Shown here: positions 37,511 to 46,784 of the stretch, piece after piece
How the letters are laid out: the number at the start of each line of letters is the position of its first letter
How positions within the stretch are numbered: position 1 is the first letter of the stretch
From: Pediococcus claussenii ATCC BAA-344
GTDB taxonomy: Bacteria; Bacillota; Bacilli; Lactobacillales; Lactobacillaceae
Assembly: GCF_000237995.1 (NCBI RefSeq)
Contig: NC_016605.1
Location: 930,001 to 994,000 of the forward strand
Direction: 5' to 3'
DNA length: 64,000 nt
Made by a program: the position numbers and the translations under genes
The notes under the pieces: generated by a model
Database searches by the model: none
Seen by the model: the letters and a program-made list of their open reading frames with translations, nothing else
What the model was told of the DNA's origin: nothing

Positions 37511-38458
37511 CTAAAGTTCAACTTTCTTCTTTGCTATAACTGCACGCCATTCACCAAAGCTAAGAATTTCTGTAATTACGAAATTATATTTTTTTAGTTC
37601 CTCTAGAACTATGTCTAACTTATCTGCAATAATTCCAGAAGTGAGAAAATAACCATTGGAGTTCAAATTACGATACGCTTGGGGAACGAGTGGAACAATA
37701 ATGTCGGCCAAAATATTAGCGACTATTAAGTCAGCTCTCTCATCAACACCATTTAAAAGATTATTAGCAGCAACTCTCACATCTTTGGAAATTGGATTCA
37801 AATCTAGATTTTCCTTAGCGGCCCGAACCGCAACTTCGTCGAGATCATATGCTAATACCGTGTTTGCTCCGAAATATTTAGTAGCAATGCTCAAAACACC
37901 GGACCCAGTACCCACGTCAAGAACTTTTTCTCCACCGCGAATTGTCATTTCTAAAGCCTGAATACATAGTTGTGTCGTTGGATGTGTACCCGTTCCAAAA
38001 GCCATTCCAGGGTCTAAACGAATTACATGTTCATTTTGCTGAACTGGCTTGTATGATTCCCAACTTGGAACAACAGTAATATAGCGAGTAACTCGAACTG
38101 GATGATAATATTTTTTCCATGCTGTTGCCCAGTCATCATCTTTAACCTTAATCATTGATACTTCACCGGCTCCAATGTCCAAATCAAAAGTTTTGAGCTC
38201 TTGGATTTTTCGTTTGAGGGTTGCAAGAATTGGTTGTAAGTCTGTTGTTTCAGGATAGTAAGCAGAGACAACTGCTCCCTCCTTAATATGGGGAATATCT
38301 TTTAATTCATAAAGTTCACCGTGATTTTGACCTTGCCAATTTTGATAATCCAATGCGTTATCAATTTTTACACCCACAGCACCTAGGTCTTCAAAAATGC
38401 TGTTAACCGCTTCTATCGCTTCATTTGTAGTTTTTACGTTAACTTCTGTCCAGTCCAA
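37511..38458 (-). CDS. prmA: Ribosomal protein L11 methyltransferase
   Basis: Trimethylates ribosomal protein L11 using S-adenosylmethionine. The SAM motif VLDVGTGSGVLSIA lies near residue 180, followed by the NPPY-type region read here as LIVANILADIIVPL. The start is placed at the TTG at 38458: GAGGTG lies six bases before it and the protein then begins MDWTEVNV, as in relatives. A GTG at 38467 is in frame but is itself part of the GAGGTG ribosome-binding site. Length is 315 residues. Confidence 0.93.
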   Translation of the reverse strand: MDWTEVNVKTTNEAIEAVNSIFEDLGAVGVKIDNALDYQNWQGQNHGELYELKDIPHIKEGAVVSAYYPETTDLQPILATLKRKIQELKTFDLDIGAGEVSMIKVKDDDWATAWKKYYHPVRVTRYITVVPSWESYKPVQQNEHVIRLDPGMAFGTGTHPTTQLCIQALEMTIRGGEKVLDVGTGSGVLSIATKYFGANTVLAYDLDEVAVRAAKENLDLNPISKDVRVAANNLLNGVDERADLIVANILADIIVPLVPQAYRNLNSNGYFLTSGIIADKLDIVLEELKKYNFVITEILSFGEWRAVIAKKKVEL

Positions 38459-38524
38459 ATGATTCACCTCAAAATTGTTTTTATGATATGAATATCATAC
38501 TATAAAAGCAATGCTTCAAAAAAA

Positions 38525-39817
38525 TTATTTTTCACTAGCAGCTTTATCAGGCAAAATAAGATTTAATGTAACCCCTAAAACAGTTGCCACCGCTAGCCCT
38601 GAAAATTGTAAACTTCCAATTTGTAAAGTAGCATTCCCGATTCCAATTACTAATATAGCAGCGGAAATAACTAAATTTCTTTTTTTATTAAAATCAATCT
38701 GATTATCAACTAAAATTCTTAATCCGTTGGCAGCAATTGTACCAAAAAGCAAAAAACTAATTCCTCCAATTACAGGGCCAGGAATACTTTGAATTAGCGC
38801 GCTAAGTTTGCCCACAAAACTAAAAATAATTGCACTAACAGCTGCTCCAGCAAGCACATAAACACTATGCACTTTTGTGACAGCCATAACGCCAATGTTT
38901 TCTCCATAACTTGTAACGGGTGGTCCTCCAATAAATCCTGCAACCATCGACGCCAATCCATCTCCAGAAAGAGTGCGATGTAAGCCAGGATCCTTAAAAA
39001 AATTACGTTTCGTTAATGTATTTAAAACCATGATATGACCAGTATGTTCAGTCATGGTTACAAGGGCGAGCGGCGCCATACTTAAAACTGCACCTAAATT
39101 GAATTTTAAATTATAGGTTAAAAACGGTATTTGAAACTTTGGTAATGCCAACCAGTGTGCATTTTGAACACCGCTTAAGTCAACGACACCAAGTGCCAAC
39201 GCGATTACATAACCAACAATTAATCCAAGTAAGATTGGTATTAAACTCGCAAAACCCTTTAAGTACATATTAAAACCAATTGTCGCCAATAACGTTACTA
39301 AGGCTATTAAAAAGAATTTAATATCGTAAACGCTACTTGTAGTACTTATTTGTCTCATTGTTGCATCCTTCGCAGCAGTACCAGCTAATGACAATCCAAT
39401 TACCATTACAATTGGACCAACAACAATCGGTGGCAAGATGGTATCCAACCAATCCGATCCCACTCTACTAATAATAAGCGCCACAATTAGATAAACAGTA
39501 CCAACAGCAATTGTTCCCTGCGCAATACCAGCGTACCCAGTTGTTTTCATTAATGCCATCATAGGAACGATAAATGTAAAACTTGATCCCATGTAAGCTG
39601 GAATCTTGGCTTTTGTGACTAATATGTATAGCAGTGTTCCAACACCTGAACTGAACAATGCAATTCCTGGGTTCAACCCCACTAATATTGGGACTAAAAC
39701 TGTTGATCCAAACATAGCAAACATATGCTGAATGGATAAACCAAATAACTCAGGCAAATTTGGTTTATCATGAATATCTAAAACAGCTTCATCGTTTCTA
39801 AACTCTTTTTCCTGCAT
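38525..39817 (-). CDS. uraA: Uracil/xanthine-family permease, probably uracil permease
   Basis: Nucleobase transporter of the NCS2 family. It has 430 residues and about 14 hydrophobic segments, with family motifs near FGLSIQHMFAMFGSTVLVP, the helix-8 region TEHTGHIMVLN and GGPPVTSYGENIGVMA. The start is the ATG at 39817, seven to eight bases after GGAGAG; the upstream in-frame ATG lies before that site. A PyrR-type attenuator in its leader points to uracil rather than xanthine as substrate. Monocistronic. Confidence 0.92.
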   Translation of the reverse strand: MQEKEFRNDEAVLDIHDKPNLPELFGLSIQHMFAMFGSTVLVPILVGLNPGIALFSSGVGTLLYILVTKAKIPAYMGSSFTFIVPMMALMKTTGYAGIAQGTIAVGTVYLIVALIISRVGSDWLDTILPPIVVGPIVMVIGLSLAGTAAKDATMRQISTTSSVYDIKFFLIALVTLLATIGFNMYLKGFASLIPILLGLIVGYVIALALGVVDLSGVQNAHWLALPKFQIPFLTYNLKFNLGAVLSMAPLALVTMTEHTGHIMVLNTLTKRNFFKDPGLHRTLSGDGLASMVAGFIGGPPVTSYGENIGVMAVTKVHSVYVLAGAAVSAIIFSFVGKLSALIQSIPGPVIGGISFLLFGTIAANGLRILVDNQIDFNKKRNLVISAAILVIGIGNATLQIGSLQFSGLAVATVLGVTLNLILPDKAASEK

Positions 39818-39840
39818 CTTGTTCACTCTCCATCTCAAAA

Positions 39841-39950
39841 TAAAAAGTCCTTCTAGAATTCAATGATTCCAGAAGGACTGTTGCAGTCAAATGTTAGTCT
39901 TCTAACGCAGATACCCTTAAAAGATAAGCACCTTCTGGTTTCACGGAACC
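39841..39950 (-). promoter_or_regulatory. PyrR-type transcription attenuator of uraA
   Basis: On the minus strand the hairpin GGTTCCGTGAAACC (39950-39937) has the C-N-G-N-G-A loop pattern of PyrR binding sites. Directly after it CCAGAAGG (39938-39931) can pair with CCTTCTGG of the downstream terminator's 5' arm. The terminator is AGTCCTTCT...AGAAGGACT followed by T residues (39879-39841). These are the parts of an anti-antiterminator, antiterminator and terminator; UMP-bound PyrR is expected to favour termination. Confidence 0.8.
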
Positions 39951-39974
39951 AAATTAAGGTAAAGCTTTTCTCTA

Positions 39975-40003
39975 ATAATACGCAAAACATTAATTATTTG
40001 CAA
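39975..40003 (-). promoter_or_regulatory. Promoter of the uraA leader
   Basis: On the minus strand TTGCAA (40003-39998) and TATTAT (39980-39975) are separated by 17 bases. The leader to the start codon is about 150 bases and contains the attenuator. Confidence 0.6.
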
Positions 40004-40004
40004 C

Positions 40005-40033
40005 AAAAAACTGAGAAATTTTATTTCTCAGTC
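40005..40033 (-). terminator. Terminator of the 115-residue unknown gene
   Basis: On the minus strand ACTGAGAAAT pairs perfectly with ATTTCTCAGT around a three-base loop, followed by six T residues. The gene's TAA stop lies within the hairpin. Confidence 0.9.
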
Positions 40034-40368
40034 TCTTTATCCCGCGACTTATGTGCTCGGTGTTTTCGTTTACGACGGATACGAACAACCCCGTTTTCTG
40101 TCGACATGTGCTTCTTTAGGTAGTTTAACAGATCACTTTCTCTTCTGAAAATACGGGGATGTTTCTGTTTATGCAAACGCAAGTCAATTTCGTTAATCTT
40201 AATTCGTCCCGTCCATGTATGCGTGTATTTAATGATAACACGATTATTAAGTTCTTCTCTTCCAAACTTAAAAACATAAACATTTTCAGGAGTCATTAAT
40301 GGACGAATATATTTCTTTTGATATTGCAAATGGTTACTTCTTAAAAACTGCTTTGTTCGGTTTAAAAT
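40021..40368 (-). CDS. Small basic protein, unknown function (probable ATT start)
   Basis: I do not recognise the family. The protein is about 115 residues with a mixed alpha/beta-looking body (TPENVYVFKFGREELNNRV, IIKYTHTWTGRIKINEIDL) and a very basic tail (RIRRKRKHRAHKSRDK) suggesting nucleic-acid binding. The first usual start codon in frame is TTG at 40329, with a weak ribosome-binding site. Thirteen codons earlier an ATT at 40368 sits six bases after TGAGGTGAG (40383-40375), an excellent Shine-Dalgarno sequence, and the extra residues LNRTKQFLRSNHL continue naturally. ATT is therefore my preferred start. It has its own terminator and is divergent from the 40627 gene. Confidence 0.6.
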   Translation of the reverse strand: MLNRTKQFLRSNHLQYQKKYIRPLMTPENVYVFKFGREELNNRVIIKYTHTWTGRIKINEIDLRLHKQKHPRIFRRESDLLNYLKKHMSTENGVVRIRRKRKHRAHKSRDKETEK

Positions 40369-40626
40369 GGTTTTCTCACCTCACTGATTATTACTCACCA
40401 CTAATACTTGTATCTAAACATTTTAACCCATCTGTACCTAAAAGTAAAACAAAGTAGTTTCAAATACTGTTTCTTATTTTCAAAATTTGTGTACAAGTAT
40501 AATTGTTGGTTTCCAATCATTATTGATATTAAAATATCAACGTAATTTACCAATCCCACTTGCTTTATTTTGCTATACTGATACTTGGAAATAAAACTGC
40601 AGTCACTCGTTTATGGAGGCTTTACT

Positions 40627-40932
40627 TTGAATAAAGAAGAATTTTCAGAATATATGGACAAGAACTCAAACGTACGTAATATATTTGCTGAACGTGCTCT
40701 GTCATATCAACAAGAAAAAAATCAGGCTAGGCAACCTGCAAAACGCTGGCGAGATGGAAGAGTAGAACGCGAAGCCGAGAAAATGTATGACAATGTGTTA
40801 AACAATATTTATGAACAAATTAAAAGGACTGTTCAAAACAGTACTGAACGTAATAATTGGATTCAATTTATCGATGAAAATGACCTATTTGACGACCTTG
40901 AACAATCAATGAATGAAATGTCCTTTGAATAA
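40627..40932 (+). CDS. Small charged protein, unknown function
   Basis: I do not recognise the family. The start is a TTG at 40627, seven bases after GGAGG at 40615-40619, giving 101 residues; the longer in-frame ATG at 40585 lies before that site. The sequence is highly charged and helical-looking (ERALSYQQEKNQARQPAKRW, KMYDNVLNNIYEQIKRTV) with an acidic end, no membrane segment and no cysteine. A TATACT preceded by TGC lies upstream and a terminator follows, so it is a complete single-gene unit. Cytoplasmic location is inferred. Confidence 0.65.
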   Translation: MNKEEFSEYMDKNSNVRNIFAERALSYQQEKNQARQPAKRWRDGRVEREAEKMYDNVLNNIYEQIKRTVQNSTERNNWIQFIDENDLFDDLEQSMNEMSFE

Positions 40933-40951
40933 TTAATATAAAAATCTATTG

Positions 40952-40984
40952 GATAGCATACCTTATTACGTATGCTATTTTTGG
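40952..40984 (+). terminator. Terminator of the 101-residue unknown gene
   Basis: ATAGCATAC pairs with GTATGCTAT around an eight- to ten-base loop, followed by TTTT. Confidence 0.85.
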
Positions 40985-41048
40985 TTAACAATAAACAATT
41001 AGAAATGCACATTATGATTAGAGTAGCGAAAGGATATCTAATTTAATA

Positions 41049-41084
41049 TAAAAAAGAGATTCAAAAAACTCGAATCTCTTTTTT
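41049..41084. terminator. Bidirectional terminator downstream of lepA
   Basis: AAAAAAGAGATTC pairs with GAATCTCTTTTTT around a nine-base loop, giving T-runs on both strands. It lies 60 bases after lepA on the minus strand. Confidence 0.9.
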
Positions 41085-41146
41085 GCTAACCAATAAATTT
41101 AAGGGCCAAAAGTTGGCAAATTAATATTTTAAAATTTCAAGAATCC

Positions 41147-42988
41147 CTATTTATCGCTCTTTGACTCCGTATCGGTCTTCAAAACCGCCATGAACGCTTC
41201 CTGAGGGACCTCTACACGTCCAACAGCCTTCATGCGTTTCTTTCCACGTTTCTGCTTATCCAGTAGCTTAGCACGACGATCAGGATCACCTGTGTGAATC
41301 TTAGAGGTAACATCTTTCCGATATGCTTTAATATTGGTTCTCGCAATAATCTTGTTTCCTATGGCAGCCTGAACTGGAATTTCAAAATTCCTTCTAGGGA
41401 TGATCTTTTTTAAGCTAGCAGTTATCTCATTACCACGCTGCTGAGCAAAATCACGATGAGCAATGAAACTTAGCGCGTCAACCTGATCACCATTTAGAAG
41501 AATATCAATCTTAACAAGGTTACTTACTTTATATTCGCCCAACTCATAATCAAGAGAAGCATAACCGCGCGTACTGGACTTTAGCTTGTCAAAGAAATCA
41601 AAAATTATTTCCGAAAGCGGTAGTTCATATTTTACGTTTACACGATTATCATCAATATAATCCATCGTGTCAAAAATACCACGTCGATATTGTGCCAACT
41701 CCATTACAGCGCCAACATACTCACTAGGAACCATGATATTAGCATTAACATAAGGTTCTCTAACAGATTTTATTTGGGATGCATCTGGCATATCTGACGG
41801 ATTTTCTACTTCAATTTCAGTGTCATCAGTTAAATCAACCTTATAGGTGACAGACGGAGCAGTTGTGATTAAATCCAAGTTAAATTCGCGTTCCAAACGT
41901 TCTTGCACAACATCCATATGCAGTAACCCTAAGAATCCACAACGAAATCCAAATCCAAGCGCTTGAGATGATTCTGGTTCAAATTCTAAAGCTGCATCAT
42001 TCAATTGCAGTTTTTCCAATGCCTCACGTAAATCGTTAAATTTAGCATTGTCAGTTGGATAGAGGCCGGAATATACCATTGGATTCATTTCTCGATAGCC
42101 TTCTAAGGGAATGACATCTGTGTTGTTTGCACTTGTAACTGTATCACCGACACGTGCATCCTTAATAGTTTTGATGCTTGCAGCAAGGTAACCAACATCC
42201 CCCGCCATTAAATAATCTTTTTTAATCGGATCTGGCGAATTAACTCCTACCTCTGTCACTTCATATACCGCATTGCTATTTACTAGGCGAATCTTATCGC
42301 CTCGTTTGACCATTCCTTCCATAAGTCGAATACTCAAAACAACGCCACGATAATCGTCGTATTTTGAATCAAAAATTAATGCTTTTAATGGAGCATCAAT
42401 TTTTCCATCAGGTGCAGGAATCTTGTCAACAATTTGCTCTAATAACTCTGAAACGCCAATTCCTGCTTTTGCACTGGTCAAAACTGCATCAGAAGCATCT
42501 AATCCAACAACATCTTCAATTTCTTTTCGAACACGTTCCGGATCGGCCGCTGGTAGATCAATTTTATTTATCACAGGTACGATTTCTAAATTATCATCAA
42601 TTGCCAAATAAACATTTGCTAAAGTTTGAGCTTCAACACCTTGCGCTGCATCTACGACAAGGACAGCGCCTTCACAAGCCGCTAAACTTCTGGAAACTTC
42701 ATAACTGAAATCCACATGTCCAGGTGTGTCAATCAAATGAAAAATATAATTTTCACCGTTTTTTGCCTTATAGTGCAATTCAACCGCGTTTAATTTAATA
42801 GTAATACCACGCTCTCGCTCTAAATCCATTGAATCCAGCAATTGATCTTGCATATCACGCTTTGCAACCGTATCAGTTAGTTCCAAGATTCGATCTGCTA
42901 AGGTAGATTTGCCATGATCAATATGGGCAACAATGGAAAAATTTCTAATATGTTCCTGTCGTTCTTTTAATTCTGAAAAATCTGACAT
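41147..42988 (-). CDS. lepA: Elongation factor 4 (LepA)
   Basis: Translational GTPase that acts on ribosomes during initiation and back-translocation-type events. It has 613 residues, with G1 [14 protein letters not shown], the switch I region RERGITIK, G3 DTPGHVDF and G4 NKIDLP. The C-terminal LepA-specific domain ends with the basic segment [20 protein letters not shown]. It follows the dnaJ terminator in the same direction, a frequent neighbourhood in lactobacilli, and is presumably expressed from a promoter in the 97-base gap. Confidence 0.97.
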   Translation of the reverse strand: MSDFSELKERQEHIRNFSIVAHIDHGKSTLADRILELTDTVAKRDMQDQLLDSMDLERERGITIKLNAVELHYKAKNGENYIFHLIDTPGHVDFSYEVSRSLAACEGAVLVVDAAQGVEAQTLANVYLAIDDNLEIVPVINKIDLPAADPERVRKEIEDVVGLDASDAVLTSAKAGIGVSELLEQIVDKIPAPDGKIDAPLKALIFDSKYDDYRGVVLSIRLMEGMVKRGDKIRLVNSNAVYEVTEVGVNSPDPIKKDYLMAGDVGYLAASIKTIKDARVGDTVTSANNTDVIPLEGYREMNPMVYSGLYPTDNAKFNDLREALEKLQLNDAALEFEPESSQALGFGFRCGFLGLLHMDVVQERLEREFNLDLITTAPSVTYKVDLTDDTEIEVENPSDMPDASQIKSVREPYVNANIMVPSEYVGAVMELAQYRRGIFDTMDYIDDNRVNVKYELPLSEIIFDFFDKLKSSTRGYASLDYELGEYKVSNLVKIDILLNGDQVDALSFIAHRDFAQQRGNEITASLKKIIPRRNFEIPVQAAIGNKIIARTNIKAYRKDVTSKIHTGDPDRRAKLLDKQKRGKKRMKAVGRVEVPQEAFMAVLKTDTESKSDK

Positions 42989-43058
42989 TTTATTCTCATT
43001 TCATTAGTTAATAATATTTCAATTATATCAACAGCTTTTCCTCATTACAATTAGATAG

Positions 43059-43087
43059 AAAAAAAGGTTGGGTTTTCCCAACCTTTT
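43059..43087 (-). terminator. Terminator of hrcA-grpE-dnaK-dnaJ operon
   Basis: On the minus strand AAAAGGTTGGG pairs with CCCAACCTTTT around four bases and continues into a T-run. It starts at the dnaJ stop codon. Confidence 0.93.
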
Positions 43088-44222
43088 AGTTCATAAATTT
43101 ATCGAAAAAGTTATTCTTACCATTTCCTGATGGTTTCTCACCACTCGCCTTAGCGAACTCTTTTAAGGCGTCTTTTTGCTTTTGATTTAACTTTTTAGGA
43201 ACGGTCACGGTCACTTTTACATGCTCATCGCCGTTTCCATTACCACGAAGATGTGGTGCTCCTTTGCCCTTTAATCGGAAATTGGTGCCAGTTTGAGTAC
43301 CCGCAGGTACCTTTAGCTTAACATCTCCGTGAACAGTTGGAACCTCAATTTCATCCCCCATTGTTGCTTGTACGAAAGAAATAGATTGGTCTAAATAGAT
43401 TTCAGATCCATCACGTTGATATAATTCACTTGGTTTCACTCTAAAAACAATATAAAGGTCTCCGTAAGGTCCGCGATTGAATCCTGCTTCTCCTTGTCCT
43501 TGAAGACGCATTTGCTGTCCATCTTCCACACCAGCTGGAACAGTTACCTTAACTTCGTGTTGTTGAGCTGTGTGACCAGTGCCACCACAGGTAGGGCACT
43601 TTTCCTTAATCTCTTTACCAGTTCCATTGCAGACGTCACAAACTTGTTGACGAACCATACGACCTAGCGGAGTATTTTGCGTTACTTGAATAGTCCCAGT
43701 GCCATGACATTTTGAGCAAGTTACAGGACTAGTTCCTGGTTTAGCGCCAGAACCGTCACACGTCTTACAAATAGCTTCACGAGAATACTTAATAGTTGTC
43801 TTTTTCCCAAAAATAGCCTCTTCAAACTTAAGTTCCATACTATATTGTAGATCCTCACCCTGTCGTGGTTGACTAGCACTTTGTTGTCTTTGACCACCGC
43901 CAAAAAATGAACTGAAAATATCCTCAAAACCGCCGCCGTTGCCACCGAATCCACCAAAATCACCTTGGCTAAATCCACCGCCACCGAATCCCGCGTTAGG
44001 GTCTGCTGATCCGAATTGATCATATTGAGCTCGTTTTTGATCGTCACTTAGTACTTCAAAAGCTTCATTTACATCTTTAAATTTTTGCTCTGCGCCCGGC
44101 TCTTTATTAATATCAGGATGATATTTCTTAGATAATTTTCGGTACGCTTTTTTTATTTCATCCGCTGAGGCATCTTTGCTGACACCTAAAACATCATAGT
44201 AATCTTTATTCCCGTCGGCCAT
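43086..44222 (-). CDS. dnaJ: Chaperone DnaJ
   Basis: Hsp40 cochaperone that delivers clients to DnaK and stimulates its ATPase. The 378 residues have an N-terminal J domain with HPD in KKYHPDINK, a Gly/Phe-rich linker (about 75-115), four CxxCxGxG zinc repeats ([32 protein letters not shown]) and a C-terminal client-binding domain. GGAGG precedes the ATG. Last gene of the HrcA-controlled operon. Confidence 0.98.
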   Translation of the reverse strand: MADGNKDYYDVLGVSKDASADEIKKAYRKLSKKYHPDINKEPGAEQKFKDVNEAFEVLSDDQKRAQYDQFGSADPNAGFGGGGFSQGDFGGFGGNGGGFEDIFSSFFGGGQRQQSASQPRQGEDLQYSMELKFEEAIFGKKTTIKYSREAICKTCDGSGAKPGTSPVTCSKCHGTGTIQVTQNTPLGRMVRQQVCDVCNGTGKEIKEKCPTCGGTGHTAQQHEVKVTVPAGVEDGQQMRLQGQGEAGFNRGPYGDLYIVFRVKPSELYQRDGSEIYLDQSISFVQATMGDEIEVPTVHGDVKLKVPAGTQTGTNFRLKGKGAPHLRGNGNGDEHVKVTVTVPKKLNQKQKDALKEFAKASGEKPSGNGKNNFFDKFMN

Positions 44223-44267
44223 ACTTTTCCTCCACAGTAAATTTCACACTTCCTGAAGTTTAACATA

Positions 44268-44294
44268 AAAAAGTCAAAGCCAGCGACTTTGACT
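44268..44294 (-). terminator. Hairpin between dnaK and dnaJ
   Basis: On the minus strand AGTCAAAG pairs with CTTTGACT around a seven-base loop and a T-run follows. Because dnaJ has no clear own promoter here, it probably acts as a partial terminator or an RNA-processing boundary that sets dnaK above dnaJ. Confidence 0.8.
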
Positions 44295-44300
44295 CCTCTA

Positions 44301-46172
44301 TTATTTGTTATTGTCTTTATCTGGATCAACTTCCTCAAAATCACCATTTACGGTATTGCCATCAGTATCTTTTCCGGTATTACCAGTTGCATCTGCGCTA
44401 GCATTTGGATCAGCCTGAGCTTGTTGTGCATCCTGTGCTTGCTGGTAAAGCTTTACAGAAAGATCTTGAACAATCTTATTCAAATCGTCTTTCTTAGCCT
44501 TCATTTCTTCAAGGTTATTGTCAGCTTGGGCCTTCTTAAGTGCTTCTTCAGCATCCTTGGCCTTCTTGATTTCATCCTCAGAAACTTTACCTTCAAGTTC
44601 CTTAAGAGTCTTATCAGTTGTAAAGATTAATTGATCAACTTCATTACGTAAATCTACTTCTTCTTTACGCTTCTTATCAGCCTCTTCATTTTCCTTGGCT
44701 TCTTTCATCATTCGATCAATTTCTTCATCTGATAAACCAGTGGAGCTTTGAATAGTAATCTTTTGTGCTTTACCTGTTCCCTTGTCAGTTGCAGATACGT
44801 TTACAATACCGTTCTTATCAATATCAAATTTAACTTCAATTTGAGGAATTCCACGTGGTGCAGGTGGAATATCCGTAAGTTGGAATCTTCCAAGTGTTTT
44901 ATTATCAGCAGCCATTGGACGTTCACCTTGTAAAACATGAATATCAACAGCAGGCTGGTTGTCGGCAGCGGTAGAAAATACCTGTGACTTACTTGTTGGA
45001 ATGGTTGTGTTACGTTCAATTAATTGTGTAAACACACCGCCCATTGTTTCAATCCCCAATGAAAGAGGAGTTACATCAAGTAAAACAACATCTTTAACGT
45101 CGCCAGTTAAAACCCCACCTTGAATTGCAGCACCAATTGCAACGGCTTCATCAGGGTTAATTGAATGGTTTGGTTCTTTACCCGTCCAATTTTTAACAGC
45201 TTCCTGAACGGCTGGAATACGTGTTGAACCACCGTTTAAAATAACTTCATCAATATCAGAAGCTGACAATCCGGCATCCTTCAAAGCATTGTCGACTGGT
45301 GTCTTTGTACGGGCAACTAAGTCTGAAGTCATTTGATCAAACTGCGCACGGCTTAGTGTTTTTTCCAAATGAAGTGGTCCGTTTTCACCAGCCGAAATAA
45401 ATGGCAAGCTAATTTGAGCCTCAGTAACACCCGAGAGATCCTTCTTAGCTTTTTCAGCGGCATCCTTCAAGCGTTGAAGTGCCATCTTGTCTTTGCCTAA
45501 ATCAATTCCATTTTCTTTCTTAAACTCATCTACTAACCAATCAATAATCTTTTGATCAAAATCATCACCACCAAGATTGGTGTCACCATTAGTTGAAAGT
45601 ACTTGGAATACGCCATCGCCTAATTCAAGGACAGAAACATCAAAAGTACCACCACCGAGGTCATAAACCAAGATTTTTTCATCCTTATCAGTTTGGTCCA
45701 GCCCGTACGCAAGTGAAGCTGCAGTAGGTTCGTTAATAATTCGCTTTACATCTAAACCGGCAATCTTACCAGCATCTTTAGTAGCCTGACGCTGAGCATC
45801 ATTGAAATACGCAGGAACAGTAATAACTGCCTGATCAACCTCTTCGCCTAAATAGTCTTCTGCAAATCCTCGAATATATCCTAAAATCATTGCAGAAACT
45901 TCTTGTGGTGTATAAGACTTACCATCAACAGTTACTTTGTATCCTTCTTCACCCATGTGACGTTTAATCGATGCAATTGTATCTGGATTTGTTATTGCTT
46001 GTCGTTTTGCCACCTCCCCAACTTGTGTTTCTCCATTTTTAAATGAAACAACTGAAGGAGTTGTACGGGCACCTTCTGGATTAGTAATAATCTTTGGCTT
46101 ATCACCCTCCATAACTGCAACAGCAGAATTTGTAGTACCTAAATCAATACCAATAATCTTGTTACTTGCCAT
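44301..46172 (-). CDS. dnaK: Chaperone DnaK (Hsp70)
   Basis: ATP-driven protein-folding chaperone. The 623 residues show the ATPase signatures [30 protein letters not shown] and [14 protein letters not shown], the linker [14 protein letters not shown] and the peptide-binding domain. The C-terminal tail ([20 protein letters not shown]) is low in complexity, as in Gram-positive DnaK. GAGGTAA precedes the ATG. Third gene of the hrcA operon. Confidence 0.98.
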   Translation of the reverse strand: MASNKIIGIDLGTTNSAVAVMEGDKPKIITNPEGARTTPSVVSFKNGETQVGEVAKRQAITNPDTIASIKRHMGEEGYKVTVDGKSYTPQEVSAMILGYIRGFAEDYLGEEVDQAVITVPAYFNDAQRQATKDAGKIAGLDVKRIINEPTAASLAYGLDQTDKDEKILVYDLGGGTFDVSVLELGDGVFQVLSTNGDTNLGGDDFDQKIIDWLVDEFKKENGIDLGKDKMALQRLKDAAEKAKKDLSGVTEAQISLPFISAGENGPLHLEKTLSRAQFDQMTSDLVARTKTPVDNALKDAGLSASDIDEVILNGGSTRIPAVQEAVKNWTGKEPNHSINPDEAVAIGAAIQGGVLTGDVKDVVLLDVTPLSLGIETMGGVFTQLIERNTTIPTSKSQVFSTAADNQPAVDIHVLQGERPMAADNKTLGRFQLTDIPPAPRGIPQIEVKFDIDKNGIVNVSATDKGTGKAQKITIQSSTGLSDEEIDRMMKEAKENEEADKKRKEEVDLRNEVDQLIFTTDKTLKELEGKVSEDEIKKAKDAEEALKKAQADNNLEEMKAKKDDLNKIVQDLSVKLYQQAQDAQQAQADPNASADATGNTGKDTDGNTVNGDFEEVDPDKDNNK

Positions 46173-46195
46173 TTCAAAATTACCTCATTTTTTTA

Positions 46196-46774
46196 TTATT
46201 GAGCGACGACAACCATCGCAGGTCTTAAAACACGATCTTTTAGCTTGTACCCTTTTTGAAGAACCTGCACAACCGTATCTGTTGCATATTCTTTTGACTT
46301 TTCAACAGTTTGCACTGCCTGCTCTTCATTAGGATCAAAAATAGAGCCAACTGTACCAATTTCTTTAATACCATTTTCAGTTAAAGCATTAGCCAGATGG
46401 TTTTGGACCATTTCGATTCCCTTTTTCAATTGAGTACCATTTTCATCAGTTACCTCAATTAATAATGCCCTTTCCAAATTATCCATCACTGGCAAAATGG
46501 ATTTAGCTAATTTTTGACCATCATACTTAACTAAATTCGCTTGCTCTTTCTCGTTTCGACGTTGCATATTAACAATCTCAGCCTGAGCACGCATGTATTT
46601 GTCATTTATCTCATCAAGTTGCGACTGTAATTCTGAATCAGCCTCATTATTTTTTTTAGCTTCATCGGAGTCGTCTTGCACAACTTTATCGGTATCTGAT
46701 GATTCATCACGGTCAGCCACCACTGTTTTTTCTTCTGATACTTCTGAATCTTTTATATCATCCTTATCAGCCAC
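46196..46774 (-). CDS. grpE: Nucleotide exchange factor GrpE
   Basis: Releases ADP from DnaK. The start is a GTG at 46774, shortly after AGGAGTGA, giving 192 residues; an upstream ATG lies before that site and overlaps hrcA. The N-terminal 60 residues are acidic and disordered, followed by a long coiled-coil dimerisation helix (SQLDEINDKYMRAQAEIVNM) and the C-terminal beta domain ending VLQKGYKLKDRVLRPAMVVV. Confidence 0.96.
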   Translation of the reverse strand: MADKDDIKDSEVSEEKTVVADRDESSDTDKVVQDDSDEAKKNNEADSELQSQLDEINDKYMRAQAEIVNMQRRNEKEQANLVKYDGQKLAKSILPVMDNLERALLIEVTDENGTQLKKGIEMVQNHLANALTENGIKEIGTVGSIFDPNEEQAVQTVEKSKEYATDTVVQVLQKGYKLKDRVLRPAMVVVAQ

Positions 46775-46784
46775 AAAATCACTC

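Noticed and set aside
40585-40626. ATG at 40585 as start of the 101-residue gene
   Set aside because: The GGAGG ribosome-binding site lies after it, and the upstream region overlaps the likely promoter; the TTG at 40627 is correctly spaced.
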